From positions 1-64,000 of the forward strand of contig NZ_LGEC01000074.1 in NCBI RefSeq assembly GCF_001279585.1: a stretch of DNA of 64,000 bases, read 5' to 3'. The position numbers and the translations under genes are program-made. The notes under the pieces are model-generated. The model was not told where the DNA came from and searched no databases. It worked only from the letters and a program-made list of their open reading frames with translations. This document shows, in pieces, positions 40,686 through 49,531 of the stretch (within the stretch, counting starts at the first letter, position 1; each line of letters opens with the position of its first letter). The stretch is from Nocardiopsis sp. NRRL B-16309 (lineage in GTDB: Bacteria > Actinomycetota > Actinomycetes > Streptosporangiales > Streptosporangiaceae).

Positions 40686-42494
40686 TTACCGTGGGCTGGG
40701 TGCGTGCGTGGCGGGAGCGGCCCCCGGGCCCGGGGGCGTGCCGTCGGTGCGTGCGGAGCCGTGGGCGCCGTCAGTGCTTGCGGCGCCTTCGGTGCCGTCA
40801 GTGCGCGCGGTGCCGTCCGCGGCTTCGTCCCGGTCGGCGCTCCCGGCCGCCGGGCGGACCGCGGCGCCCAGGGCCGTGCGCACGGCCCGGCGCAGGGCCT
40901 CGGTGTCGGTCCCGGCCAGGACGGCGGCGACGTGGGCGTCGGGGCGCACGAGCCAGACCTGGCCGGGCTCGGGGGCCAGGGCGGCGGCCAGGGCGCCGGT
41001 GGTGTCGATGTCGTCCAGGTACAGGGCGGTGACGGGGGCGTGGGTGGCGTCCTGGGCGGCGCCGCGCACGCGGGCGAGGAAGCCCGCCCGGTCGGCGGCG
41101 GGTACCGCGCCCACGAGCAGGGTCAGCCCCTCCCGCAGCAGGGCGCGGATCCGTGTGGGCCCGGGGCCGCCCGGGAGCGTGACGGGGGCGTCGGGCAGCA
41201 TGACGCCGGGGCAGGGGGCCGGGGCCCGCCCCCGGGGCGGCCGGCCGCCGAAGGGCCGCTCGGGGCACGGGGTGGTCAGGGCGGAGTCGGTGTACCAGAA
41301 GGGTTCGGCCAGACGCCCCGAGTCGACCTGGGCGTGGACGCCGTCGTCGGTCAGGGCCCGGTCCAGGACGCTGACGCGCCGCTCGCGCTCGGCCTCGTCA
41401 TGGGGCACGAGGAAGCGCATGGTGGCGCTGGTGACGTCGGCGTTCTCCAGCGCGGCGGCGTGGCGCTCGGTCTCGTAGGTCTCCAGGAGTTCCGGCGGGG
41501 CCCATCCGGCGCGCACGTAGGCGAGCTTCCAGGCGGCGTTCTCCGCGTCCTGCACACCGGAGTTGAGGCCGCGCGCCCCGAAGGGCGCCACCAGGTGGGC
41601 GTTGTCGCCCGCCAGGAGGACGCGCCCCGCACGCATGCGGTCGGTGGTGCGGGTGTGGAAGCGGTACACCGAGTGCCACACGATCTCGTAGGGCGTGTCC
41701 CCGATGATCTGGCGGATGCGGGCGTCCAGTCGGCCGCTGGAGCGCTCGGTGTCCAGGTCGAAGTCCGGGGGGACCTGCCAGTCGATCCGGAAGACGGAGC
41801 CGGGGCAGGGGTGGATGAGCACCTGGCGGCCGGGGTTCCACTCCGGGTCGAAGTAGAAGCGGCGCTCGCGCTCCCAGCCGGGCAGTTCCGCGCGGATGTC
41901 GCAGATGAGGAAGCGGTCGTCGAAGGAGGTGCCCTCGAAAGACGCGCCGATCGCCTCGCGCACGACCCCGCCGTGGGCGCCGAGGCAGGACAGGGCGTGG
42001 GTCCCGCGCAGGTCCACGGGCCCCTCGGGTGTGTCGCAGGTGACGGTGACGCCCTCGTCGTCCTGGGTCAGGCCGCTGACGCGGTGGTCCCACCGCACCC
42101 GGACGCCCGCCCGGTCCAGGAGTTCGTCGAGCACCTGTTCGGTGCGGGACTGGGAGATGTTGACGAAGGGCGGCAGGGGTGAGGCGCCCGGGTCCGGCAG
42201 GCGGACGCTGAACAGCTCCTGGCCGCGGTAGAAGGTGCGGGCGGTGTCCCAGGTCAGGCCTTCGCGGACGATGGTGCCGCCGCCCAGCCAGTCCCAGACG
42301 TCCAGGACGTCGCGCTGCTGGCAGATGGCCTTGGACCCGACGGCGTCGCGTGCCGGGCGGCCGTCCACGACCAGGACGGGGACGCCGCGCCGGGCCAGCA
42401 GCAGGGCCGCGGTCTGGCCCACGGGGCCGGCGCCGAGCACCAGGACCGGGTCGGCGGCGGGTTCGGACGGACTGCGGGGAGCTGGGGGGCGCAT
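40686..42494 (-). CDS. FAD-dependent aromatic hydroxylase (PheA/TfdB type), possibly 3-hydroxyphenylacetate 6-hydroxylase
   Basis: 602 residues. FAD-binding GxGxxG is LVLGAGPVGQTAALLLARRG (about 18-37); the GD motif is RVLLAGDNAHLVAPFGARGL; a thioredoxin-like C-terminal domain spans about 430-550. The family hydroxylates phenolic rings with NAD(P)H. Next to hmgA, a step yielding homogentisate is likely, for example from 3-hydroxyphenylacetate as by MhaA of Pseudomonas; 4-hydroxyphenylpyruvate dioxygenase, the usual source, is not in the window. The last 55 residues are disordered, with TDG repeats. GGAG precedes ATG 42494. Confidence 0.85.
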   Translation of the reverse strand: MRPPAPRSPSEPAADPVLVLGAGPVGQTAALLLARRGVPVLVVDGRPARDAVGSKAICQQRDVLDVWDWLGGGTIVREGLTWDTARTFYRGQELFSVRLPDPGASPLPPFVNISQSRTEQVLDELLDRAGVRVRWDHRVSGLTQDDEGVTVTCDTPEGPVDLRGTHALSCLGAHGGVVREAIGASFEGTSFDDRFLICDIRAELPGWERERRFYFDPEWNPGRQVLIHPCPGSVFRIDWQVPPDFDLDTERSSGRLDARIRQIIGDTPYEIVWHSVYRFHTRTTDRMRAGRVLLAGDNAHLVAPFGARGLNSGVQDAENAAWKLAYVRAGWAPPELLETYETERHAAALENADVTSATMRFLVPHDEAERERRVSVLDRALTDDGVHAQVDSGRLAEPFWYTDSALTTPCPERPFGGRPPRGRAPAPCPGVMLPDAPVTLPGGPGPTRIRALLREGLTLLVGAVPAADRAGFLARVRGAAQDATHAPVTALYLDDIDTTGALAAALAPEPGQVWLVRPDAHVAAVLAGTDTEALRRAVRTALGAAVRPAAGSADRDEAADGTARTDGTEGAASTDGAHGSARTDGTPPGPGAAPATHAPSPR

Positions 42495-42570
42495 GGTGGC
42501 TCCGTTCTGGGATCGGTGGCGGGCGGTGGTCGGTGGTCGTCCGGCGCGGGGGCGGCCGGACCGACCCGGG

Positions 42571-43533
42571 TCAGTCCTGGAGCCGGTCCCAGACCTCGCG
42601 GTCGCGCTCGGCGGTCCAGATCACGGGGCGCTCGATGCCGGAGAACTCGTCCCACAGGCGCGAGACGTCGAAGGGCAGGCAGTGCTCGAAGATGGGCCAG
42701 TGCCCGTAGGTGCCCTCCAGCGCGCCGTGGGCGGCGGTGAAGGCCTCCTTGAGGGTGCCGCCGCGCTCGTGGACGGCGCCGACCTCGCGGATCATGGTGG
42801 TGAGGAAGCCGCGGGTCTGGGCGATGGCGGCGTCGACCTGGTCGCGGCCCCGGGTGACGGCGCCGCGCCCGCCGACGAGCATCTCCGCCTCCAGCGCGGC
42901 GACGGCGTCCAGGGTGGGGCCGGCCCAGTCGTGGTGGAAGGCGTCGCCGGTGTAGAGCGCGGCCTCGGCCTCGACGAGGTCCCCGGCGAAGAGGATGCGG
43001 TGCTTGGGCAGCCAGGCGACGATGTCGCCCTCGGTGTGGCCGCGCCCGAAGTACTCCAGGACCAGTTCACCGCGGTCGCCGCCCAGGTCGATGGTGGTGC
43101 GGTCGGCGAAGGTCTGGGTGGGCCAGGTCAGGCCGGGGACGGAGTCGGGGTCCTTGGCCAGGCGCGGCATGCGGCCGAACTCGCTGGCCCAGTCCTCCTT
43201 GCCGCGTTCGCGGATGAGTTCGTGCGTCTTCTCGTGGGTGAGGATGATCTCGGCGTCGAAGGCGCTGGCGCCCAGGACGCGGACCGCGTGGTAGTGGGAC
43301 AGGACCAGGTAGCGCACGGGTTTGTCGGTGTGCTCGCGCAGCAGGGCGAGCCAGTCCCGGGCGGCGGCGGGGGTGGCCAGGGCCTCGAAGGCGACGACGA
43401 AGTCCTCGCCCTCGATCGCGCCCACGTTGGGGTCGCCCTCGGCGGTGAGCGCGTAGACACCGTCGGCCAGGATCTCCAGGGTCTGCTGCTTGGCCTCGGT
43501 GTCGGCGGAGGAGGCGAACGGCTTGGCTGCCAT
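42571..43533 (-). CDS. Metallo-beta-lactamase-fold protein with altered metal motif, first gene of the homogentisate operon
   Basis: 320 residues of the MBL fold. The usual HxHxDH reads H80-Y-H82-A-V84-R85, so the Asp and His of metal site 2 are gone. Later landmarks remain: GRGHTEGDIVAW (third histidine) and ILFAGDLVEAEA (aspartate). A one-metal hydrolase, or a lactonase/thioesterase acting on an aromatic-pathway intermediate, is plausible. ATG 43533 follows GAAGGG at 9 nt. The start codon lies 45 bp downstream of a palindromic MarR-type operator, so this is the promoter-proximal gene; the divergent marR lies beyond. Confidence 0.85.
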   Translation of the reverse strand: MAAKPFASSADTEAKQQTLEILADGVYALTAEGDPNVGAIEGEDFVVAFEALATPAAARDWLALLREHTDKPVRYLVLSHYHAVRVLGASAFDAEIILTHEKTHELIRERGKEDWASEFGRMPRLAKDPDSVPGLTWPTQTFADRTTIDLGGDRGELVLEYFGRGHTEGDIVAWLPKHRILFAGDLVEAEAALYTGDAFHHDWAGPTLDAVAALEAEMLVGGRGAVTRGRDQVDAAIAQTRGFLTTMIREVGAVHERGGTLKEAFTAAHGALEGTYGHWPIFEHCLPFDVSRLWDEFSGIERPVIWTAERDREVWDRLQD

Positions 43534-43577
43534 GGTCGAAGGCCCTTCACTCGCGCGGGCGGCGGTCACCGCCCTTA

Positions 43578-43595
43578 TGATCAAACATTTGATTA
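43578..43595. promoter_or_regulatory. MarR-type operator upstream of the homogentisate operon
   Basis: TGATCAAA-CA-TTTGATTA, 7 of 8 arm positions symmetric. It is an AT-rich island 45 bp before the first operon gene and 228 bp before the divergent marR gene. Confidence 0.7.
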
Positions 43596-43810
43596 GTTGG
43601 ACCATAACGTGTCCCGCACCACACCCCCAAGAGGGGAAGAAGAGGTGATGTGGTGATACACGTCACAGCCACAGACTACTGTCCGTCCCCGCGGGTGTCC
43701 CCGAGGCGCCACCGCGCGCCGGTGGCGCCCGCACCCGACCGGTCCCGGATGTCGATGTGTCCGCGCGCTCCGCGGACTCCCCTGCGACGCGGCGTCCGCG
43801 GAGGACGCCC

Positions 43811-43816
43811 TAGTCT
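43811..43816 (+). promoter_or_regulatory. -10 box of marR, leaderless
   Basis: TAGTCT ends 6 nt before GTG 43823. Confidence 0.6.
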
Positions 43817-43822
43817 GGGTCC

Positions 43823-44362
43823 GTGACCCACAACACCGCTCCCCCCAGCGATCTCACCTTCTGGTCATTCGTGGACTACGCGGTGCAGAAGGCCGAGCAG
43901 GAACTACCCTCCGTCAACGCCGACGCCATGCGCCTGGTCCTCACCCTCAACCGGGCGACGAGCATGGTGATCTACGACCTGGAGTCGAGCGTCCACCGGC
44001 CGCGGGGCCTGACCTGGCCCGGGTTCCGGGTGATCTTCGCGCTGTGGCTGGCGGGCCCCATGGAGGCCAAGACCACCGCCGAGATCTCGGGGATGAGCCG
44101 CGCCGCGCTGTCCGCACTGCTCAACACGCTGGAACGGGACGGGCTCATCCTGCGCGAACGCGCCACCCACGACCGCCGCGCCCTCCAGCTCAGCCTCACC
44201 GAGGACGGCTACCGGGCGATCCTGGGCGGCTTCCGCGCGCACAACCGGCGCGAGAGCGCCTGGGCCGAGGCCCTGGAACCCGCCGAGCGCCAGGAGCTCG
44301 TCCGCCTCCTCAACAAGCTCATGGCCGGCTCCACCGAGGCCAAGGCCAAGTTCCGCAGCTGA
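43823..44362 (+). CDS. MarR-family regulator, likely of the homogentisate operon
   Basis: 179 residues. A longer-than-usual N-terminal helix region (1-45) precedes the winged helix: [40 protein letters not shown] (recognition helix) and the wing [20 protein letters not shown]. MarR proteins of aromatic catabolism bind pathway intermediates; here the ligand could be homogentisate or its precursor (inference). It is divergent from the operon with a MarR-like operator between. The aminotransferase gene follows 65 nt downstream on the same strand but may be independent. Confidence 0.9.
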   Translation: MTHNTAPPSDLTFWSFVDYAVQKAEQELPSVNADAMRLVLTLNRATSMVIYDLESSVHRPRGLTWPGFRVIFALWLAGPMEAKTTAEISGMSRAALSALLNTLERDGLILRERATHDRRALQLSLTEDGYRAILGGFRAHNRRESAWAEALEPAERQELVRLLNKLMAGSTEAKAKFRS

Positions 44363-44427
44363 GGAGGTCCGGCCCGCGGCCGGAATTGGCCCTTGAGCCC
44401 GCCGCGGCCGGCTGTGAGCATCGGGGC

Positions 44428-45477
44428 ATGGACGACTCCCAGCGCGCGCGGCTGCACGCCGCCCAGCAGCAGTTCGCCCCTCAGACCACCTACCTCAACA
44501 CGGCCACCCACGGACTGGCGCCCCTGCGGGCGACCCGGGCTCTGGAGGAGCACGTGCGCGAGGTGGCGTCGGGGCGCTTCTCAGCCGACTCCGCCGACCC
44601 GGCCATCGCGGCGGTCCGCGCCGCCTACGGGCGGATCACCGGGGTGCCCGCCGAGCGGATCGCCATCGGAACCCACGTCGCCCAGTTCGCGGGGACCGTC
44701 GCCGCCTCCGTTCCCGCGGGCGCCGAGGTGCTCGCGCCCGCGCACGAGTTCGCCTCGGTGGTCTTCCCCTTCATGGCCAGGGAGGGCGTCACCGTCCGCG
44801 AGGTGCCCCTGGACCGGCTGCCCGACGAGGTCGGTCCGGACACCGCCCTGGTGGCCGTCTCGGCCGTGCAGTCCGCGGACGGGGCGATCGCTCCCCTGGA
44901 GGACCTGATCTCCGCCTGCCGCGCCCACGGTGCCCGGCTGATGGTGGACACCACCCAGTCCGCCGGATGGCTGCCGGTCCCCGCCGAGCGGATCGACTAC
45001 ACCGTGTGCAGCGCCTACAAGTGGCTGCTCGGGCCGCGCGGCGCCGCGTTCCTGACGGGTACGGCCGAGGCGCTGGCGGAACTGGCGCCGCTCGCGCCGA
45101 ACTGGTTCGCGGGCGCGGAGCCGTGGGACTCCCTCTACGGCGGGCCGCTGCGGCTGTCCGAGGACGCGCGCCGCCTGGACCTGGCGCCGGTGTGGGCGGC
45201 GTGGATCGGTCTGGCCCCGGCCCTGGAGCTCATCGAGGAGGTCGGAGTGCAGACGATCCGCGCCCACAACGCCGCACTCGGCGACCGGCTGCGCGCCGCG
45301 CGGGACCTGGAGCCCACGGGATCGGCGATCGTCTCGCTCCCGGCCCCCGAGGGGGCCGCCGAGCGCGTGGCGGAGGCGGGGGTGGCCGTGGCCGTGCGCA
45401 ACGGGCGGCTGCGCGCCTCGTTCCACCTGTACAACGACGAGTCCGACCTGGACCGCCTGGTCAAGGCCCTGGGCTAG
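44428..45477 (+). CDS. Class V aminotransferase / cysteine-desulfurase-like PLP enzyme
   Basis: 349 residues. It has the class V fold: [20 protein letters not shown] at the start, [32 protein letters not shown] with the PLP-ring aspartate, and the Schiff-base lysine in [16 protein letters not shown]. No cysteine loop of NifS/IscS type is seen, so an aminotransferase or epimerase-like role is more likely than desulfuration. The substrate is unknown. ATG 44428 is the first start that keeps the family N-terminus; the ribosome site is weak. It ends at a strong convergent hairpin. Confidence 0.88.
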   Translation: MDDSQRARLHAAQQQFAPQTTYLNTATHGLAPLRATRALEEHVREVASGRFSADSADPAIAAVRAAYGRITGVPAERIAIGTHVAQFAGTVAASVPAGAEVLAPAHEFASVVFPFMAREGVTVREVPLDRLPDEVGPDTALVAVSAVQSADGAIAPLEDLISACRAHGARLMVDTTQSAGWLPVPAERIDYTVCSAYKWLLGPRGAAFLTGTAEALAELAPLAPNWFAGAEPWDSLYGGPLRLSEDARRLDLAPVWAAWIGLAPALELIEEVGVQTIRAHNAALGDRLRAARDLEPTGSAIVSLPAPEGAAERVAEAGVAVAVRNGRLRASFHLYNDESDLDRLVKALG

Positions 45478-45490
45478 GGCGTGTTCCGTC

Positions 45491-45524
45491 CCGCCCCGCA
45501 CGTCCGGTCGGGCGTGCGGGGCGG
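45491..45524. terminator. Bidirectional terminator (aminotransferase / eis-like)
   Basis: Perfect 12-bp stem CCGCCCCGCACG / CGTGCGGGGCGG, loop of 10 nt, between convergent genes. Confidence 0.85.
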
Positions 45525-45562
45525 CGGCGCTGGTCCGCGGGTGGGGTGTGTGGGAGTGCGGT

Positions 45563-46843
45563 CTAGAAGATGACGGCGCACAGCGGCGCGTGCGGGACGC
45601 GCAGCGCCGCGTCGAACCGCTCGGCCGCGCCCGGGGTGTGCTCGGTGATCACGCCCGCGGCCAGCTGCGCCGCCAGCGTGTTCTGGCCCAGGTAGGCCGC
45701 GCCGAGGTGGGACACGTCCATCGACAGGTCCGGGCCGCTCTCGGTGGCCTCGGCCCGGGCGGCGTCGCGGTCGGCCTTGAGCCTCCAGCGCCCGGCGTTC
45801 CAGGGCGCGTGGCGGTCGGTGAGCTCCACGACCGTCTCCACCGGAGCGGCGTAGCCGCGCTCGGACAGGGCCGCGCGCACGTCGACCAGGCGTATCCACA
45901 GCGCGGTGCCCGGGACGGCGCCGATCCGCTGCCGGTCGGCCGCCAGCGCCCACAGCGGATCGTCCACTGCGGCGGAGCCGAAGACGACCTTGGCGACCAG
46001 GTCCCGGGAGAGGACGTGCTCGTACAGCGCCACGCGGGCGGCGGGGGTGGTGGAGACCATCTCCTGGACGCGCAGTTCGCTCCGCGGGCCCGTGTGTCCC
46101 CAGTCGGCCCGGACCCGGTAGAGGGCGTAGCCCTGGGGGCCGCCGGGTCCGTCCACCAGGGCCGCGCGCAGGGGGCCGTGGTCGCCCCGCTCGTCGCGCT
46201 CGTCGCGCAGCACGCGGTCCCACCAGGCCTCCGAGCGCTGGAAGCGCCCGATCCGGGTGGCGGCCTCCTGGCGGAAGAGCGCCTCCAGCTCATCCCGCAC
46301 CCGGCCGGGGTCGGTCAGGCGCACGGTCAGCTCCGGGTCGCGGGGCGCGTCGGCGCGCAGCGCGGCGTGGGGGGAGGCGATGGACAGCTCCGCCTCCATG
46401 GAGGCGGCCCCGTACCCGAACCGCCCGTAGATGCCGCCCTCGCTGGCCCAGAGCGCCGCGACGCTCTCACCGGCCCCGCGCAGGTCGGCGAGCTGGCGGC
46501 GCATGAGCGCGCTCAGGACGCCGCGCCGCCGGTACGTGGGCCACACACCCACGCCGGTCACGCCCGCGACCTGGCGCGGGCCGCCCGGCATCGCCATCTC
46601 GAAGTCGAAGGAGTTGACGGCGCCGACCACCTCGTCGCCGTCCACGGCCACCAGGATCCGGTCGAGGCCGGATTCGCCGATGATCGGCCGGAGCCGCTCC
46701 ACACGGCTCTCCACGTCCACCGGGGACAGCAGCGCCTCCCCCACCACCCTGGCCACCTCGGGGAACTCGTCGCCACCGATGCCGCGCACGGTCCAGTCGT
46801 CGGGGCGCCTACCGGACGGACCGGTTACGGAACTGTTCGTCAT
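45563..46843 (-). CDS. Eis-like GNAT N-acetyltransferase
   Basis: 426 residues with the Eis three-part layout: an N-terminal GNAT domain with the acetyl-CoA loop VTGVGVWPTYRRRGVLSALM (about 94-113), a second degenerate GNAT domain (WWDRVLRDERDER...GYALYR), and a C-terminal sterol-carrier-like domain whose chain ends in the phenylalanine carboxylate (PLCAVIF), used as the catalytic base in this family. Eis acetylates amines of aminoglycosides and of a protein kinase/phosphatase regulator in mycobacteria; actinomycete homologues are often broad polyamine or drug acetylases. ATG 46843 has TAGGCA 7 nt before it and no ribosome site. Confidence 0.88.
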   Translation of the reverse strand: MTNSSVTGPSGRRPDDWTVRGIGGDEFPEVARVVGEALLSPVDVESRVERLRPIIGESGLDRILVAVDGDEVVGAVNSFDFEMAMPGGPRQVAGVTGVGVWPTYRRRGVLSALMRRQLADLRGAGESVAALWASEGGIYGRFGYGAASMEAELSIASPHAALRADAPRDPELTVRLTDPGRVRDELEALFRQEAATRIGRFQRSEAWWDRVLRDERDERGDHGPLRAALVDGPGGPQGYALYRVRADWGHTGPRSELRVQEMVSTTPAARVALYEHVLSRDLVAKVVFGSAAVDDPLWALAADRQRIGAVPGTALWIRLVDVRAALSERGYAAPVETVVELTDRHAPWNAGRWRLKADRDAARAEATESGPDLSMDVSHLGAAYLGQNTLAAQLAAGVITEHTPGAAERFDAALRVPHAPLCAVIF

Positions 46844-46850
46844 GCACGCA

Positions 46851-46856
46851 TGCCTA
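46851..46856 (-). promoter_or_regulatory. -10 box of the eis-like gene, leaderless
   Basis: TAGGCA on the minus strand ends 7 nt before ATG 46843. Confidence 0.5.
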
Positions 46857-46932
46857 CCAGGCGCGCCGCGGCTCCGGCCACAGGTTTTCCCGCGTGCGAG
46901 TAACGGCGTGTCGAGACGGGCAAGCCTTCCTT

Positions 46933-48021
46933 GTGACGCACTCGACCACCACCCGCCCCGACCGCAGCGACCGCCACCCCGTCGGTGGCCGACCCAGACT
47001 CGTGGTGGGGGTGGACGCGGGCGGCACGAGCGCGCGCGCCCTGGTCACGACGCTCACGGGCCGACGGCTCGGTGAGTCGTGGGCCGGCGGGGCCAACCCC
47101 AACGCCCACGGGGCCCAGCACGCGGCCGCCCAGCTCGCCGAGGCGGTCGAGGGCGCCCTGGACCAGGCGGGGCCGCGGTCGCGCGGCGCGGTCGCCACCG
47201 TCGTCGTGGGGCTGGCCGGGGTGTCGGCGCTGCGCGACTCCGATGTGCGCGCGGCCATGGAGGGCGCGCTGGCCGAGGCGGGCCTGGCGTCCGTGGACAG
47301 CGTGTTCACCGGTGACGACGAGATCGCCTTCGCGGCGGGGACCGCGGTGCCGGACGGAACCGTGCTCATCGCGGGCACGGGGGCCATCGCCACCAGGATC
47401 GTGGCCCGGCGGCGCGACCGGTCGGCCGACGGGATGGGCTGGCTCATCGGGGACGACGGGTCGGCGTTCTGGATCGGGCACCAGGCCGCCAAGGAGACCG
47501 CCCGACAGCTCTCGCGCGGCGGGGAGCTGAGCCCGCTGGCGCGCTCGGTGGCCAAGGAGGTGATCCCGGGCCAGCGGCCGGTCGACGGACACGACCACCT
47601 GCCCGAGGAGCACGCCCGCAACTTCGCGCGCACCCTGACCGCCGCTCCCCCGGTCCGGCTGGCCGCGTTCGCGCCGATGGTCAGCCGGGCCCACGAGCAG
47701 GGGGACCCGGCGGCCGAGGTGATCATCAACGCCGCTGCGGGCCATCTGGCCCACTCGGTGCACCAGGTACGCACCCCGGGCGAGTGCCGGCCCATCGTCC
47801 TGGCCGGGGGCGTCCTGCTGCACTCCGGCCCCGTCCGCGAGGCGCTCACCCGCAAGCTGGCCCTCGGGGCCGTCGGATCGCGGATCGTCCTGGCCGGTTC
47901 CACCGCCGGGGGCGCGGCCTGGCTGGCCGCGCTGCGGGCGGGCGCCGAGGAGTCCGACCACCGGCTGCACGAGGCGTTCACGCTCGGCGAGGGGGACCGC
48001 GACCGCACCGGCGCCGCCTGA
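46933..48021 (+). CDS. BadF/BadG-type ATPase, probable N-acetylglucosamine kinase
   Basis: About 362 residues. The ASKHA ATPase fold shows phosphate-1 VVGVDAGGTSARALV (about 24-38), phosphate-2 LIAGTGAIATRIV, the adenosine segment IVLAGGVLLHSGPV and GMGWLIGDDGSAFWIG, a sequence typical of eukaryote-like GlcNAc kinases of this family. It should phosphorylate an amino sugar released during cell-wall turnover. The start is uncertain: GTG 46933 or 46894; neither has a ribosome site, and the domain starts well after both. It is divergent from the eis-like gene. Confidence 0.85.
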   Translation: MTHSTTTRPDRSDRHPVGGRPRLVVGVDAGGTSARALVTTLTGRRLGESWAGGANPNAHGAQHAAAQLAEAVEGALDQAGPRSRGAVATVVVGLAGVSALRDSDVRAAMEGALAEAGLASVDSVFTGDDEIAFAAGTAVPDGTVLIAGTGAIATRIVARRRDRSADGMGWLIGDDGSAFWIGHQAAKETARQLSRGGELSPLARSVAKEVIPGQRPVDGHDHLPEEHARNFARTLTAAPPVRLAAFAPMVSRAHEQGDPAAEVIINAAAGHLAHSVHQVRTPGECRPIVLAGGVLLHSGPVREALTRKLALGAVGSRIVLAGSTAGGAAWLAALRAGAEESDHRLHEAFTLGEGDRDRTGAA

Positions 48022-48059
48022 GCACGGGGGCGTCGGCGCGGGAGCGTCCCGGCCCCTTC

Positions 48060-49418
48060 CTAGAGTTCCAGGTTCTCCAGGGCGATGAGGTAGGCCTCGC
48101 CGAAGGTGGGGAACTGGATGATGGAGTCGGTCAGGACGGACAGGGGCAGGCGCGCCCGGATCGCCAGGGCCGCGGTGTGGATCCACTCCGAGGCCAGCGG
48201 CGCGAACGCCCACGCCCCCACCAGGACGCCCCGCTCGCGGTCGGCGACCAGGCCCAGGGTGCCGCGCGGATCGGTGGCGTAGGTCCAGGGGCGGGCCAGG
48301 GTCGCGGGCAGGTCGGCCTCGGCGGTGACGGTGTCGATCCCCCGCTCGCGCGCCTGGGCCTCGGTGAGTCCCACGGCGGCGATCTCGGGATCGGCGAACA
48401 CCACCCGCGGCACGGCGGTGTAGTCGGCGGTGCGGTCGCCGCCGAGGATGTTGTCGGCGACCACGCGCCCCTGGTACTTGGCGACGTGGGTGAACAGCGC
48501 CCGTCCGGTCGCGTCGCCGGTGCCCCACAGGCCCGGCGCCGCCCGGCAGTGCTCGTCCACGACCAGGCCGGTCCGGTCCAGTTCGACGCCGGCCTCCTCC
48601 AGGCCCAGGCCGTCGGCGCGGGGGCGCCGCCCGGTCGCGAGCACGACCACGTCCGTGCGCACGGTGGTGCCGTCGGACAGCTCCGCGACGACCTCGCCCG
48701 CCCCGCGCGCGACGGAGGCGACCTCGGTGCCGGTGCGCACGGTGATGCCGTCGCGCGCGAACTGGTCGGTGACCAGGGCGCACAGGCGCGGTTCCTCGCG
48801 GTCCAGCAGCCGGGGGCCGCGCTGGACGACGGTCACGTTCGTGCCCATCCTGGCGAGGAACTGGCCGAGTTCCACGCCCACCGCGCTCCCCCCGATCACC
48901 ACGGCCCGCCGGGGGACGTCGGTCAGGGTGGTGGCCTCGCGGTTGGTCCACACGGTGGCGGGGTCGAGGTCGTCCAGCCCCCGCACGGGCGGGCGGAGCG
49001 CGGCCGAGCCGGTGGCGACCACCACGTGGTCGGTGCTCACCTCGGTCCCGCCGACCTCCACCCGCCAGGGGTCGCGCCCGGTGACGCGGCCCCGGCCCCT
49101 GAGGACGAGGGCGCCCTGCTCCTGGTACCCCTCGGCCTGGGCCGAGTCGTCCAGGTGGCGGATCATCTGGTCCCGGTAGGCGCGCAGTGAGGGCCAGTCC
49201 AGGCCCGGCCGCGACAGCCCGGCGGTGCCGTCGGCACCCGCCCGGGCCTCCGGCGGGCGCAGCAGCGTCTTGGTGGGGACGCAGGCCCAGTAGGCGCACT
49301 CGCCGCCGATGAGTTCGCGCTCGGCCACCGCGACACGCCGGCCCGCGGCGAGCAGGCGGCTCGCGACCGTCTCCCCTCCGGGGCCCATGCCGATCACGAC
49401 CGCGTCCATGTGTTCCAT
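48060..49418 (-). CDS. FAD/NAD(P)-dependent disulfide-reductase-family protein lacking the C-terminal histidine
   Basis: 452 residues. FAD site VVIGMGPGGETVASRLLAAG, redox-cysteine segment GGECAYWACVPTKTL with C-x4-C, NAD(P) site AVVIGGSAVGVELGQFLARM, and second FAD site LWGTGDATGRALFTHVAKYQG are all present. In lipoamide and mercuric reductases the end carries HxHPTxxE; here it reads SIIQFPTFGEAY, so the catalytic His-Glu pair is incomplete (His missing). It may be an NAD(P)H oxidase or quinone reductase rather than a disulfide reductase. ATG 49418 follows GGAG at 6 nt. Confidence 0.85.
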   Translation of the reverse strand: MEHMDAVVIGMGPGGETVASRLLAAGRRVAVAERELIGGECAYWACVPTKTLLRPPEARAGADGTAGLSRPGLDWPSLRAYRDQMIRHLDDSAQAEGYQEQGALVLRGRGRVTGRDPWRVEVGGTEVSTDHVVVATGSAALRPPVRGLDDLDPATVWTNREATTLTDVPRRAVVIGGSAVGVELGQFLARMGTNVTVVQRGPRLLDREEPRLCALVTDQFARDGITVRTGTEVASVARGAGEVVAELSDGTTVRTDVVVLATGRRPRADGLGLEEAGVELDRTGLVVDEHCRAAPGLWGTGDATGRALFTHVAKYQGRVVADNILGGDRTADYTAVPRVVFADPEIAAVGLTEAQARERGIDTVTAEADLPATLARPWTYATDPRGTLGLVADRERGVLVGAWAFAPLASEWIHTAALAIRARLPLSVLTDSIIQFPTFGEAYLIALENLEL

Positions 49419-49531
49419 GCCTGGCTCCGTCCACCGTCCGTCGGGGTCGACTCCGATGGTGTCCGCTGGGCGGCGCGTCCGGAAGACCCGACACGCGCGC
49501 CACCGGGCCGGGCCGCCGACCGACCGGCCGC

